A DNA stretch of 64,000 nucleotides from Botrytis cinerea B05.10 (lineage: Eukaryota > Ascomycota > Leotiomycetes > Helotiales > Sclerotiniaceae), in NCBI RefSeq assembly GCF_000143535.2, contig NC_037319.1, positions 992,001-1,056,000 on the forward strand, in the 5' to 3' direction. Made by a program: the position numbers and the translations under genes. The notes under the pieces were generated by a model. The model was not told the DNA's origin. It ran no database searches and saw nothing but the letters and a program-made list of their open reading frames with translations. Of this stretch, positions 36,644-47,799 are shown piece after piece. The first letter of the stretch is position 1, and every line of letters begins with the position of its first letter.

Positions 36644-37943
36644 ATGTCTACTCCTGTAGATTCCAGCCATGATGCAGACCAATCTAAGACCAAACCCTAC
36701 TCGCAGATCGTGAAGGACTTGAGAAACGAAATGCACGCTATTTTCATCTGTACCAAATGCAAAACCAAAGGGAAAATAGTGGTAGTCACTGATCATACTC
36801 TACCTATGGGTGAGTCACAAGTAGGGGATTCCTGGGCTTTAATGATGATTAAGCAGAATACTCGCTTTGAGTTGCATCCCTCAGAAGCAGCGTCGGGCCT
36901 CTCAGGAACCGAGTCGGCTACAGAACTAAGGAGGCTCCTGAAGCTAGCTCTCGACGAGAACAAGGAATTGAAAGCGAATCGCGATTCTGCAGTTGTGATC
37001 ATTGAAAAAATGCAGAAAGATCACGAAAAAGAGATTTCACTGCAACTAGATAACTTCAAGGCCAATATCGAAAAGATTGAGAAACAGATACAGAGCGAAA
37101 GGCATGAAGCTAGCGAGCAATTGCGTCTAGCAGATAAAAATTATAAAACGCTATACGATAGGTCTGTCTTGCTAGACTCAAAGTATCAGAATGTTTTACG
37201 GAACTTGGAGGAAGAACAGAAGAAGAATCTTGGCCAGGTGTCTGATCACAAAGAATTGAGCAAAGAACATCAGCAACTACGGTCAAACCACGAAGCACTC
37301 CGAGATATGAGCGAGAGAATTAAGCCCCTTCTAAGTATTGGGATAGCTATGAGACTGAGGTGGCTTGAAAATATCCACTTTATGTTCGAAGGTCACAACG
37401 GCAGAACACTAGACGGACGCGTTGTGGAGTTAGGGAATGTCGCAGCTCATCACCCTGATTTCGAAGTAAGTGGAACATGTGCCAATGCTTCATTGAAGAG
37501 TCCACAATCACTAACATATGATACAGGCAGACTCCTTGCTGTTACAACACGCTGGGCTTACAGTTGAATCTATTGATAGGGTCAATGAAAGTATGCAGCG
37601 AATATACGGAAAGAGACATGTACCAACATCAGCAGACTCCTTAGTTCCACGCACTTACCCTTCTACTCTAATCTTTGTGCTGGATTGCAAGACAGCGGCT
37701 GCAATTCATCAGTCTCGCGAGTTCCTGGTGGACTATGCACACCACCAAAGGCTTCGCTTGATCTTGAAAGAAATGATGGTTATTTGGGAGCTCGTGGAAT
37801 CATACGAGAAGTTTGATAGCATCGCAAGAGTAGGGGAACTACGGAAAGAGGCGGCTCAGATCTGGGAAGCTGTTCAAATTGCATACAGGAGCAGCAAGCG
37901 GAGATTCCGACCTCCAGATTATGTGACGAATAATTCCAGGTAG
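36644..37943 (+). CDS. Family member C: coiled coil + GNVAAHH domain
   Basis: Model: join(36644..37465, 37527..37943), 412 aa. The intron (GTAAGT...ACAG, phase 0) falls inside the shared domain, immediately after HHPDFE, and joining gives ADSLLLQHAGLTVES. The N-terminus MSTPVDSSHDADQSK precedes a short globular part with a CTKCK dicysteine (ICTKCKTKGKI), then a coiled coil at ~95-235. The domain then reads IGIAMRLRWLENIHF, LGNVAAHHPDFE|ADSLLL, MQRIYGKR, followed by ~110 helical residues (IHQSREFLVDYAHHQRLRL). The C-terminus is basic (RSSKRRFRPPDY). Function unknown. The two cysteines alone do not make a zinc site. Confidence 0.82.
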
Positions 37944-38548
37944 GGAATTGCTTGAATGATTAGTTTAGTGGATGCTGTATTGCTGTGTTGAGTTAGAATA
38001 GCGAATAGAATTTTGGCCAATTCTCTGGTCTTTTTAGATGAAGCTCGTGACACAGATCTCCTGTTTAGTGCTAGTTTAATGTAAATGAACAATACTTGAG
38101 TGTCTTCTGCTGTAATATACGTCATGCTCTTGTTCAAATAGCTATGCACGTTGAATAATAAGACCTAAGATCAAAAATGTCTACAGTTGTCTCAAATTTC
38201 ATAAGCTAGTGCACACTAAAAATTGATGTTCTTTGAAAACTATAAACTAGCATACATCACTAAACGATACAAACAATTTGCAATTTATATACCCAGTTTT
38301 TGGAACAATCACCAAACAACCATATACTGTGTCGGCTATTATCCCAACTTCATAAATACCGTAACTCTATTTGAACTGTGCTTGAACTATATGGGAACTA
38401 CATGGGAACAGCTCGGGCTAGTTCCTATATATACCTAGCCATTTTTCATTTCAATATTCCCATCCTCATTCCTGCAGATTCATTAGATACTCTAACCACA
38501 TCATCAGCAGAATATCAATCCATCTCCAGACTCTCACCTCTCAAGACC
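37944..38548. other. Intergenic
   Basis: About 600 bases; 3' flank of family member C and promoter of the next gene. A 57-codon frame extension upstream of 38549 is treated as 5' UTR. Confidence 0.5.
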
Positions 38549-39520
38549 ATGCCTCCTAAAGATAAAAGCCGAGTTACCTCAGGATTAGTCCGAGCTTTAA
38601 CAAACAAATGGCAAGCCGGAGGACCATCATCTAACTCTCAGCAGGCTGATCTCTCGTTGCTAGATGCTCTTCCTGATCGGAATTGCAGTCTTTCAGCTCA
38701 ACCCGCACCTGCACCAGCTCTTGCAGTTGCAATCAACCGATGGGAGAACAGAGCCACGCCAACTCCCGCGCAACAGGCTGTTGTTGGAGCTCCCCCAAGA
38801 TTAACAGGTTCTGGATTTCCCGATTTACCTGCAGAGCTTCGAATCATGATTTGGGAGTTATGCATTCCGGAACCTCAAATCATCAGAGTCACTGACAATG
38901 CGATGAGACATAACGGATCGCATTCCCGTCAGAACCCTGTCGTGCTTCATGTAAATTCCGAATCCAGAGCAGAAGCTCTCAAACATCTCGCGCGACTTTT
39001 TGGTGGCGTCAACAGTAATGGTTATCCTGAACAGTTCAAGTATTTCAATCCAACCTTGGATTTTGTCTACTTCGATGGTGGCAGCACCCGGCTTTTTGCA
39101 TTCCCACCTACTATATTGCCCCCAGTTGCGGATCTCACTCGCGAAGCACCGCACCCACAGGCCGAAAATGTTGTTTTCCTTCAACTTGGCGAATGGCAGA
39201 TGAATTCAGCAGGGCCCGCTGCATATTTTCGAAACGTTGAATGTTTGAGAATTCAATTGGTCCTTTCTCGCTCCTCCGGCAACTTGTTAACACCCGCATA
39301 CGCAAGAAACACTGCAGGCAGCCAATTGTTTGTGCGAGACATACATCATCTGATGTTTTCGGATACAGCGCGTATACGCAGGTGGTATACACGCCGAATC
39401 AATGCCGGTTTGATCAGTAAAATGCCTAGGATTGAGATTTTGCTTACCCGGGTCGACCAACGCTTGGTTGATTTAGCTGGTCAATACGCTATTGACTATT
39501 TTCGCGACAAACCCATGTGA
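38549..39520 (+). CDS. 2EXR-domain protein
   Basis: Intronless, 323 aa from MPPKDKSRVTSGLV. An upstream in-frame ATG at 38378 is less likely, because the intervening codons look like UTR. Residues ~90-190 carry the 2EXR pattern: FPDLPAELRIMIWELCIPEP, then VVLHVNSESRAEALKHLARLFG, then FKYFNPTLDFVYF. The 2EXR name refers to two E-x-R-like motifs in fungal proteins of unknown function that are greatly expanded in plant-associated ascomycetes. The N-terminal 90 residues are low-complexity with A/P/Q. The C-terminus has a conserved hydrophobic block (RIEILLTRVDQRLVDLAG). Paralogue of the gene at 40616. Confidence 0.85.
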   Translation: MPPKDKSRVTSGLVRALTNKWQAGGPSSNSQQADLSLLDALPDRNCSLSAQPAPAPALAVAINRWENRATPTPAQQAVVGAPPRLTGSGFPDLPAELRIMIWELCIPEPQIIRVTDNAMRHNGSHSRQNPVVLHVNSESRAEALKHLARLFGGVNSNGYPEQFKYFNPTLDFVYFDGGSTRLFAFPPTILPPVADLTREAPHPQAENVVFLQLGEWQMNSAGPAAYFRNVECLRIQLVLSRSSGNLLTPAYARNTAGSQLFVRDIHHLMFSDTARIRRWYTRRINAGLISKMPRIEILLTRVDQRLVDLAGQYAIDYFRDKPM

Positions 39521-40615
39521 GTCGTGGCAAGCTTTACTCACATTCTATATGCATGCGTTGTTCTTTCATAATTATTGACATTCAATTCTCATTCTTATTT
39601 CAATACCATATCTCTTTCAATTAAAATCCGTTATATCTTTCCATGTCGAGTGACATTTACTATATATTCTTGTGCTTCTCCCCATTAATATTTCATGTAA
39701 TTATGGGTAGTCCTAACGCTACATTTTAGCTTTTATTTTCCACGCTGCCCTTCCTCATTGTCCCAATGCCTTCGCTTAATAATAGATTCCGCAAGTCTCC
39801 ATGTACACCTCTATAACTGAAGTGACTATATTAAACCTATATATATAAGTGGTCAATTTAAGTCTCTCCCAGCGACAGCTAGTCGTTCAAGCTCCAAAAG
39901 CCATCTACCATACCAAAGTTGATCTCTTCTCCTTGACAGCAGGCCTCGAACTCTAAAGCAGAGAAAAGTCTTGATGTTTATTCTCTTAACCACACATACA
40001 CAAAGGAATAATAAATCCACAAAGGATTGATACCTGAAATTAGTGTGCTTAATCTTTCACATTGGTAAGCCCGCAGATCAATTGATTATTTCAAACCCTA
40101 ATTACCTACTTCTATCTATCTCTTTTTCATCTTTACTTTCATTTCAATTTTGTCTTTAACACCCCCTCCTTTATCATGTCCCTTCCAACTTGCAACTCAT
40201 GGGATATTCTAGCTTGCTATCATTCCACAAGTGACTGCCAATTACAAAAACCATTTTAAAGTAATTGGGTTATATCATTGATGATGATCACAGTTTTATC
40301 TATTATCCTGAATCTCCAGTTTATTCTGCTCGTTTATTTTGCTGTTCTCTCATTGTCTTCATTCTCCTAATTGTATTGGAACAACAAATCATGATTTCCA
40401 AGAACTCTATAGAACCTTCATTGATTGAAAACTACTTGGAAACTATTCCGGAACAATACATTATGATTCGCTATATATTTTCATGTAAGTTTCATTAATA
40501 TTATCCAAACTTCTCATCATAAAGCAATTTAGATAGACAAACACATCATACTACAGTTCATATACTTAGATAGATACTTAGTTGACCTTTGTCAAAAACT
40601 ACCTACCTAGCTATT
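39521..40615. other. Intergenic between two 2EXR genes
   Basis: About 1.1 kb of AT-rich sequence with a short hydrophobic frame (40265-40498) that starts at a non-ATG codon or lacks support. Nothing called. Confidence 0.5.
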
Positions 40616-41332
40616 ATGTCATTCGCCATGCTTCCTGCTGAGCTTCGAAGCTTGATCTGGGAATTTGCACTCCCTAAACCAAGGTTCCACCTCATCAAAT
40701 CAAACAAGATGACAACGAAGAAAAATATTCCTGTTCTCTTTCAGATAAATCAAGAATCTCGCGAATTTGCTTTGAAGCATATGCCACTTATTTTCGATGG
40801 TACTAATCTTGCTGGTTGTGACGATTATCATTTCAATTATTTCAATCCAAGGATTGATACACTCTGTCTTTATGATACCTCTGACAATTTCAAATTCTTC
40901 ATGGGCCCTTGGTATTGGCATGGTATTCCTGAAATTGCACCCATAAAAGAATGCGACATGGTCAAATCCATTGAAATAAAACAGAAGAACGGATTTAGAT
41001 TGCCGCTGGTCTCTAAAACGGGATACTTTCAAAACCTCGAAAGACTGGTCGTACGCTTTCAAGAATCTTTTCAATTGAATACTCGATTGAACGTCGGGGG
41101 CCCAGCTGAGCATGCAAACAGGATAGTAGACTTAGTGGTCCAGGATTCCCGACCTTACTACGCATTTTTTCGGCGACAGGTAGCGGATGGAAAGATAGCT
41201 GTGATGCCAGATATTGTTTTCATCCTCACACGATCCGATGTTCGTTTCATTTTGTCTGCTGGGGTATCAACCCTCGAGTTTTCTGGAACTCGGACCGTCA
41301 TGAACAAGGCTGTTAAGGAACTGTTCGACTAG
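40616..41332 (+). CDS. 2EXR-domain protein, minimal
   Basis: Intronless, 238 aa from MSFAMLPAELRSLIWEF. It shows almost only the 2EXR domain: LPAELRSLIWEFALPKPR, IPVLFQINQESREFALKHMPL, FNYFNPRIDTLCLYD. The C-terminal section (IVDLVVQDSRPYYAFFRRQV, MPDIVFILTRSDVRFIL) parallels the end of the protein at 38549 (RDIHHLMFSDTARIRRWYTRR, MPRIEILLTRVDQRLVDLA). The two are therefore tandem paralogues, the second lacking the low-complexity N-terminus. Function unknown. Confidence 0.85.
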   Translation: MSFAMLPAELRSLIWEFALPKPRFHLIKSNKMTTKKNIPVLFQINQESREFALKHMPLIFDGTNLAGCDDYHFNYFNPRIDTLCLYDTSDNFKFFMGPWYWHGIPEIAPIKECDMVKSIEIKQKNGFRLPLVSKTGYFQNLERLVVRFQESFQLNTRLNVGGPAEHANRIVDLVVQDSRPYYAFFRRQVADGKIAVMPDIVFILTRSDVRFILSAGVSTLEFSGTRTVMNKAVKELFD

Positions 41333-42691
41333 AGAATATCAAATCAATCTTGAAAATTTGCAATTGAAGAGAGCAACTTGTATTCTTAGACATTACGCCC
41401 CCCCCCCCCTTTCAAAAAAAAAAAAAAAACAGAAAGTAAATTTGAAAATTGATAGGTTCCTCTATTCAAGGTTCAAATCAGCAGATATCGATAGATCAGA
41501 AGAAGCCGATCAGAATGACGATTTCTTAGAAGCAACATAAATAACCATACATTAATTATAAGCACCAACCCCCTTAATACTCTACACCAAGTGATACATC
41601 CCTCTTGCAATATTCATATTTACCTTCATCTTGCGTAGCAAGCAACCATCTCATCATCTAACAACCCGTCAATTGTGCTAATCTAGGCCTAATGTAACAT
41701 CTTTCGCAGTCTGTCTCTCTGGATTTTCCTTCAAACTTTCATTTTGTTTTAATCCTGTCTAAATTGCGTTTCCTTAAACAAAAAGCTTTCCACAATATAC
41801 TAACTCACTCTCCTTTCCTTCTATTCATTCTCTTGCTGCTCAGCTGTTTAAAATTCGACGCTGTGAATCTGGTCTCGCTATGTCGTCGTAAATAAGTTAT
41901 AACTGATCGGTGAAGTAATTGGTAGATGTAAAAATGCATAATATTCAAAAATAGTAGCTTCCTAAGAAATAGCAAACCGCCTGCCAAATGATAATTAATT
42001 GTGTCTGTCATTCACTGATAATACTAAATGTTTACATGTATTAATTTCAATAATGAAGTGAGAATACGAGCAAGATTTCTGATGCCTACGAATTGAACTA
42101 TATGGGGGCCTGGCCTACTTCTTGGATTCAGTTGAGAAAATAACCTTATTCCTAAGTCATCGGATGATAGAAGCCGACTCTTTTCCACAGTAGGTTTATT
42201 TTTCGAAAATATGAAGTAGTTAGGGTATGTGGAGACTCGGAATCGGATGCTCTAAATTTCCTCCTTTGACATTGATGATGGGGGGGGGGAAATCTGTGTA
42301 GTATCTCTTTGTCTCGTAGGCTGTTCACAACGATAATTGTGAGAGATCTGAAGGACTTTGCTTGGGTTCTTTTTCTCACTTTCATTGTTGAATAAAGACT
42401 TATAAACAATGCCATTGTCTCCGAGATACAGGATCAAGCTGTTTAGTGCATGACAAAGGCCACACACAATAGCATTGTTCCAAACACTAGAAATTGTGCC
42501 GAAACAATTGATGGTATTCTATTACATATCTGTCGAATATACTACTCAACTATTTCTCCTTCAGTTCACTCCAATCATCCTCAGTCAGTAAAAGCATTAC
42601 CAACAACAGCCTTACTTTCCACATCTTTTCAGAAGTCATTCAAAGAAACATTTCGAAACATCCAAGTCTCGCATTTCCAACTTCCTAAATC
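41333..42691. other. Intergenic
   Basis: About 1.3 kb, AT-rich, with the homopolymer run and G9 tract near 42281. No gene recognised. Confidence 0.5.
41400..41430 (+). repeat. Homopolymer run, C9-10 then A16
   Basis: A poly-C tract followed directly by TTTC and a long poly-A tract, a likely sequencing or assembly weak spot in the 3' flank of the 2EXR gene. Confidence 0.9.
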
Positions 42692-42862
42692 ATGCCTTCC
42701 AGCAACACTCAAGTCAACCTCACCATGGTTGAGGTTAGTCCAGGTGAGTTTAGACTCATGCCAACATTCCCACACCCAACTCCAGCGACTCCTGAATATG
42801 GAAACATCCCGATCAAGCTCGATCAATCTAGCTCCAACAACACTGGTGGCAGCAGGCGCTAG
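42692..42862 (+). CDS. Possible 56-residue protein
   Basis: The ATG follows a pyrimidine-rich, A-ending leader of the style seen upstream of real starts here (TTCCTAAATC-ATG). The frame reads MPSSNTQVNLTMVEVSPGEF then a proline/threonine-rich stretch PTFPHPTPATPEYG and ends GGSRR. The first half has regular, folded-looking composition. It could be the first exon of a longer gene, but no downstream continuation was found. No family recognised. Confidence 0.3.
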   Translation: MPSSNTQVNLTMVEVSPGEFRLMPTFPHPTPATPEYGNIPIKLDQSSSNNTGGSRR

Positions 42863-44148
42863 GTTTTGGATAGAAAAATCCGGGGACGGGAGACGGGGTA
42901 AAAGGCTTCATGAAGCTGGACTTCATGGACTTCGAGCCCTAGTGTTGTTCGCAACTCAAATCAAATCAAACGACTAGACGTCGTCTTTTCCTAGTATCTT
43001 CAACTTTTCCCATCTCAATATCAAGTGATAAACTGCCATTCTATTCCATGTCAGCATACTACTCTTATACAATACTCTTTCAAACTAATCATTGTTTTCC
43101 ACTCTATAATTTCTAGCAGAAAAAGTTAAGCGAGTCACAATCCACCAACAAATGAACCATACCACACTCAATTTACATGATGTAAATTCAGTAACTCAAT
43201 GCCAAAGCTAGAGAGAAAATGAAAAAAACTGCCTTTCTCTCATGTCCCTCCTCTCATTGCTTGCAGATCGTCCAGTTTGAAACGCACTAGCTTATATGTG
43301 ATATCAAATTTGTCTTGTGAAACTTAACCTACCTCCTCTACATGTGCAACATTCCAAATACCACAAAGAGCGTGTTTAATGCCACTTACCTAAAACCCAC
43401 ACTCACTCAGAACTCCTCGATAATTTTTCTGCGATATTTGCGGTGCCATGCTTGGGCGATGATGTCAAGTTAAGTTTCTCATATGATCATTCTCCATTTC
43501 ATCCTTCTAATAAGCTATTTAGTGTCTAGACGTTATCTTACCATCATACTGGACCTCGAAATACTTTTTGGGTCCCATTTTGAGCTCTTTTCCCTCCAAA
43601 AGATAGCTCTTATGTTAAACCTATCAGTTAAACAACTTACTACTTTATCGGGTACATATGAACATCTTATACCGATGTCGTCCCAAATGCTCAGCAGGGT
43701 CAAAAAACTTCAACCATAATAGCATCAAATGAAAAGTAAATGACAAGGGAGCTGATGTTAGATTGATTTCATTAAAACTCTGTAATATTTGTAGTCTCTC
43801 TTATTACTTGAATATATATCCTGTAGGAGCGAACGCAAGGCAAAATGAAGAGTATATTTGCAGTAGCCCTTTTTGTTTCCTGTATCTGAAGGAGAGAAAG
43901 ACTGGGATTTTAAGATGGTTGGGATTAAAAAACACATGTCTCTTTTAAGATTTCGTAGGCTCCCCACGTGATGAATGTTGGCAAATGCACAAACGTGAGG
44001 TCTGGGTCAACGCGTGGCCCCGGGGCCCTTCATAACCATGCTTTTATTCGGTCTATAATTCTGCAAATTTCAAATTCACAGGCACATAATCAAAATTGAA
44101 AGAACCCTTTTCCGACAAATATCCAGTTAAATGATTGCTTAAATTAAC
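42863..44148. other. Intergenic
   Basis: About 1.3 kb. A CACGTG core lies at 43965-43970, and the last part is the presumed promoter of family member D. No gene seen. Confidence 0.5.
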
Positions 44149-44988
44149 ATGGACTCAAAATATTGGATAGAGAGATGTCAGCAGCTGGAAGCCCGCATAA
44201 TCGAGCAAGACCGGGAGATGAAAGACAAAACACAACAATTGGAGGATGCATATGAACATACGAAATTCGTCGAAAGCGAGAGAAAGTCTCTACGGCAAGA
44301 AATAAAGAATATGAGAATTGAAATGGAGATCCAACAAAAAAATACAAACATATTGGCTCGCATTGGCGTTGCCGTACGTGTTCGTTTTCTTGAACATGTC
44401 AAATCTCAGGTTATGGGTCTTCGCAAAAGAAATCTCAATACTAGTTTTATTCGAAGAGGAAACGACGTGGCTCATCGAGCTTATGGGGCTGTAGATGCTG
44501 CTATCTTTGCTGGAAATCATCTCACAGATCTCGAAAAGAGACAACTGGAAGGGGTTTACGGACTTATTTATGATGGCTTATGTCCTCAAAATTATGGAAG
44601 TATGCCACCACGCATGCTTCAGGGAATTAATCATCAGGGTAGTATTGTTTCACTTTACGCCTTGAACAATGGGTCAATGTCAATTCGGGATAAACAAGCC
44701 GCAGGCGACAGCATGGACTTTTTGAAGAATAAGCGCATAGAGCTAGGAGATGAGGCATTTGAGAAATACGAAGACGTTGCACGTCATTTGCAGAGGCTTG
44801 GAGAGTTCTCAGATCTTATTATCGCAAAGTCTCGACGGCAGGGTGCTTTGGCGCATGGTGCCAGCCCAGGGACACTTTCCACCAGTTATGGACCTCCTCA
44901 GACTTCACCATTTCGTCAAAATTGCCCCACTTCTCCCCATTCGCATCTTGACAAGAGTTTCAGAAAGGGACATAATCCGTTCCTTTAA
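44149..44988 (+). CDS. Family member D: shortest coiled coil + RGNDVAH domain
   Basis: Intronless, 279 aa. A coiled coil at ~8-65 (ERCQQLEARIIEQDREM, SERKSLRQEIKNMRIEM) leads directly into the shared domain: ILARIGVAVRVRFLEHVK at ~68-85, RRGNDVAHRAYGAVDAAIF at ~102-120, GVYGLIYDGL at ~135. A helical segment at ~180-225 follows, then a basic, serine/proline-rich tail ending KGHNPFL. This is the most compact member and gives the clearest view of the domain boundaries. The motif here is R-x5-H. Function unknown. Confidence 0.85.
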   Translation: MDSKYWIERCQQLEARIIEQDREMKDKTQQLEDAYEHTKFVESERKSLRQEIKNMRIEMEIQQKNTNILARIGVAVRVRFLEHVKSQVMGLRKRNLNTSFIRRGNDVAHRAYGAVDAAIFAGNHLTDLEKRQLEGVYGLIYDGLCPQNYGSMPPRMLQGINHQGSIVSLYALNNGSMSIRDKQAAGDSMDFLKNKRIELGDEAFEKYEDVARHLQRLGEFSDLIIAKSRRQGALAHGASPGTLSTSYGPPQTSPFRQNCPTSPHSHLDKSFRKGHNPFL

Positions 44989-46100
44989 ATTAATAAATGT
45001 AAGTTCTGAATTGATTTGGCTCAATGTTTCACTGAATTTTACTGACCAGGTGATTTTAGAGACTTTGAAGAGTTTCGTCATCTTCTCGCAACACTTGCTC
45101 GATCAACGAAATGAACATTATCGCCGTCACTTCCTTAAAATATCCATATTCAGTCTTTCTCGGTCTTCAATTATACACAGTGTCCATTGAATTCTGAAGT
45201 TTGCCAAGTATTTGAGAAGGATACATACGGGTTCAATTTCCATATAATGATATAATTGGCAGATATTTCACAGTTCATTAATGTTTCTTCAATTAAAATC
45301 TTTCAGGTAGATATCGGATGATTGACCATTGTATGTATTTGTTCCAGATTCTTAGATGTTATTATCTGAGGTGGGGAGTGAAGTAAGAAAGGGGCCTCGC
45401 TTAATCACTAGCATGAAGTGAATCCATGATTCATTATGATCTATGATCAAGACTGATTGATTTTTCTTTAACTATCTTGCAATTTTCAATTTTCTCATTC
45501 ACTTTGATCCTTTTGCTGGTTTGCTTAGCCAATTGATAAATTTTCACACTCGGCACAGCATTAGTCAAATGGAAATACTGATTAATTTTTGAAACGAAGA
45601 TTTTGCATTTGTATAGTCTAACAGACATGGGGTTTTGATCTGTCTTCCAAGGGGTTTTCTTTGAGCAAAAGCTCAAAGATCAAAATTGATTGTGATGCAA
45701 TCATGGTTATGTCAAGTTCATTGGAAAACTAGTGAAGAGACATCCTCTAGGCAACCTCTCTACACGACCTCTCCAGGCACAGATTAGTTTTAAAATAGTA
45801 GCCATACATTTCAGAGCAGTGAATCTGAATCGAAATAAGAATTGATTTGTGATTAATCATATCAGCTAGGAACAGTGATGAGTGTGAATTATGGTTATTG
45901 GCAAGTAACTAGTGTGAGTAGCCTAGAGCTCGGACCTAATGTGATCGATATGTTCTCTGGAAATCTTTCAACAAGAAGTCACAACTTTAATTTCTCATAC
46001 CTTGATTCCTGTCTTGAAAAATCCTCTAGTTTTCAAAGACACAACACCAATAGCAGACTTACCTTATAATCTACTTCTCTAACTGACCGATTCCGACATC
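44989..46100. other. Intergenic
   Basis: About 1.1 kb of AT-rich sequence with short unsupported frames on both strands. Confidence 0.5.
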
Positions 46101-47799
46101 ATGACTTCTGACCGGGAACTCAGAAGAGACCATGAGAGAGACAGGGCTAAAGTCGTTGAACTCAATAAACAAAATGAGAAGATTGAACTAGTCCAACTTG
46201 AAAATTTTTATCTCATGAAGATTAGTGCTGTAAAGATTCACAATGATAAGTACAGTAGCAAGGACAGATGGAGCAAGATGGTTATCGTTAGTTAATGGAT
46301 AGCTCTGTATGGTCTAAAGATTAATGACTTACAAATATCGTAGGATGCCTCACAGAACAGCACTCTCTTAGCGCCGGCTGAATTTACAGTCCAGGATAAA
46401 CACGGCAAAAGACGCCTGGTTAAGATTGGCCCCAAAACAAGCGCACACGATGTGAAGAAGGCTATTGATATGTATGATGCGACAAAGTACGAAGAGCAGA
46501 AAAAGAGAGAAATGACTGATTGGGAACGGAGTAAAGAGGAGTTTGGCTCTCGTTTGCGTGTAAGTTTTATTAGTATCCTTCCTCATCGTTTTATACCGAC
46601 GATCTATACAGGAAATTTTGAGGCAAAAAAATCGCATTCTAGGCTTCAGTTCGAGAGATGAATCTTTTGACGCATGTTTCAGTGATTTGGACTACATTGC
46701 CCACACAACTCCAGCGCATGTTACCTATCATACGTCGTTTCGTCAGCCGACGCCGGACTTGAAGCTCGAGAGGGAAAATTCTCGACTGTCAGATCAACTT
46801 CGTGCTACACAGCAACAGCTCGCAGAAGCCAGGGAAGAATACAGGACTCTCGAATATGAAAATTATAAACTCATCCAGGAGAATGTCGAGGTTTCTAAAT
46901 CTTTAGATTCAACGCAGAAGCTTCTGGAACAGATTGCAGAGAATAGAGACGATCATGTCAAGACAAATAGAAGATATGCTGAAGAGAACAGAAAGCTGGA
47001 ATTTGAGCTGGAATCGGCACAGGCACAATTGCAAGCACAAACACAAGCTCAGATGAAACCTCAGCCACAACCCCAGCCACGGTCATGGTGGCCATCAGCA
47101 CGCAAAGTTACCTTCGATGAAGCCAGTGAGCAGTTGCGGGAGGAAGTCAAAAGCCTGTCTAAGTCTTTGGAGAACCTGAAGAATAATAGGGAGCCACATA
47201 ATATCCTCCGAGATGTCGGAGTCGAAACTCGCCTTGAATTTCTACAACTTTCTAAGGCGCATGAATATCCTGTTATTCGCAATCACACTCATCATAGAAT
47301 TGTTTCTCGCAGTTCTACTCCAGAGATTAATATGGATCTTGGTGCTAAAAGCCCAAGTATTGATGGAAGTAGTCTATATGGAGGAAACATTCGAGCAGAT
47401 GCAGCTCTTCTGAGCATCAACTCAAGTCATCGAGTCAAGTACGAACAAACATTCAAAGACATCTACGGAGTTGCATTTGGTGAAGTTACAAAGGGCTGTT
47501 CTGACAAGTACGCTCCACAGTGTAAGATTACTGAGATAGCGAACCTAAGAGGAACAATGGCATATCTGGGATGTTTCACGAGACACACGCCTGATAAGGA
47601 CGCTGACGATAGATTTTTGGCTTTGTCGGTCTATTGTGAAAAAGAGTACGAAGATACAGATCGAAGATCAACAACAGCTCTCCAAGCAGCAAAAACGTTC
47701 AGTAGTGATCTTACAGTTGTCGAAGCTTGTAACAAGATGCGGGGAATCTGTGAATCACTCGTCGAAAGAACCAAGAGTGATAGTCGTCGCTCGAGCTAG
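46101..47799 (+). CDS. Family member E: three-exon coiled coil + GGNIRADAALL domain
   Basis: Model: join(46101..46286, 46344..46559, 46612..47799), 529 aa; donors GTTAGT and GTAAGT, both introns phase 0. Exon 1 is highly charged (RELRRDHERDRAKVVELNKQ); exon 2 is helical (YEEQKKREMTDWERSKEEF). Exon 3 has a coiled coil at ~175-285, a glutamine/proline tract (QAQLQAQTQAQMKPQPQPQP), then LRDVGVETRLEFLQ and GGNIRADAALL near 391-401, where the histidine of the usual motif is missing. The C-terminal block (FKDIYGVAFGEV, KITEIANLRGTMAYL, DDRFLALSVYCEKEYE) is shared with members F and, more weakly, H. Function unknown. Confidence 0.82.
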
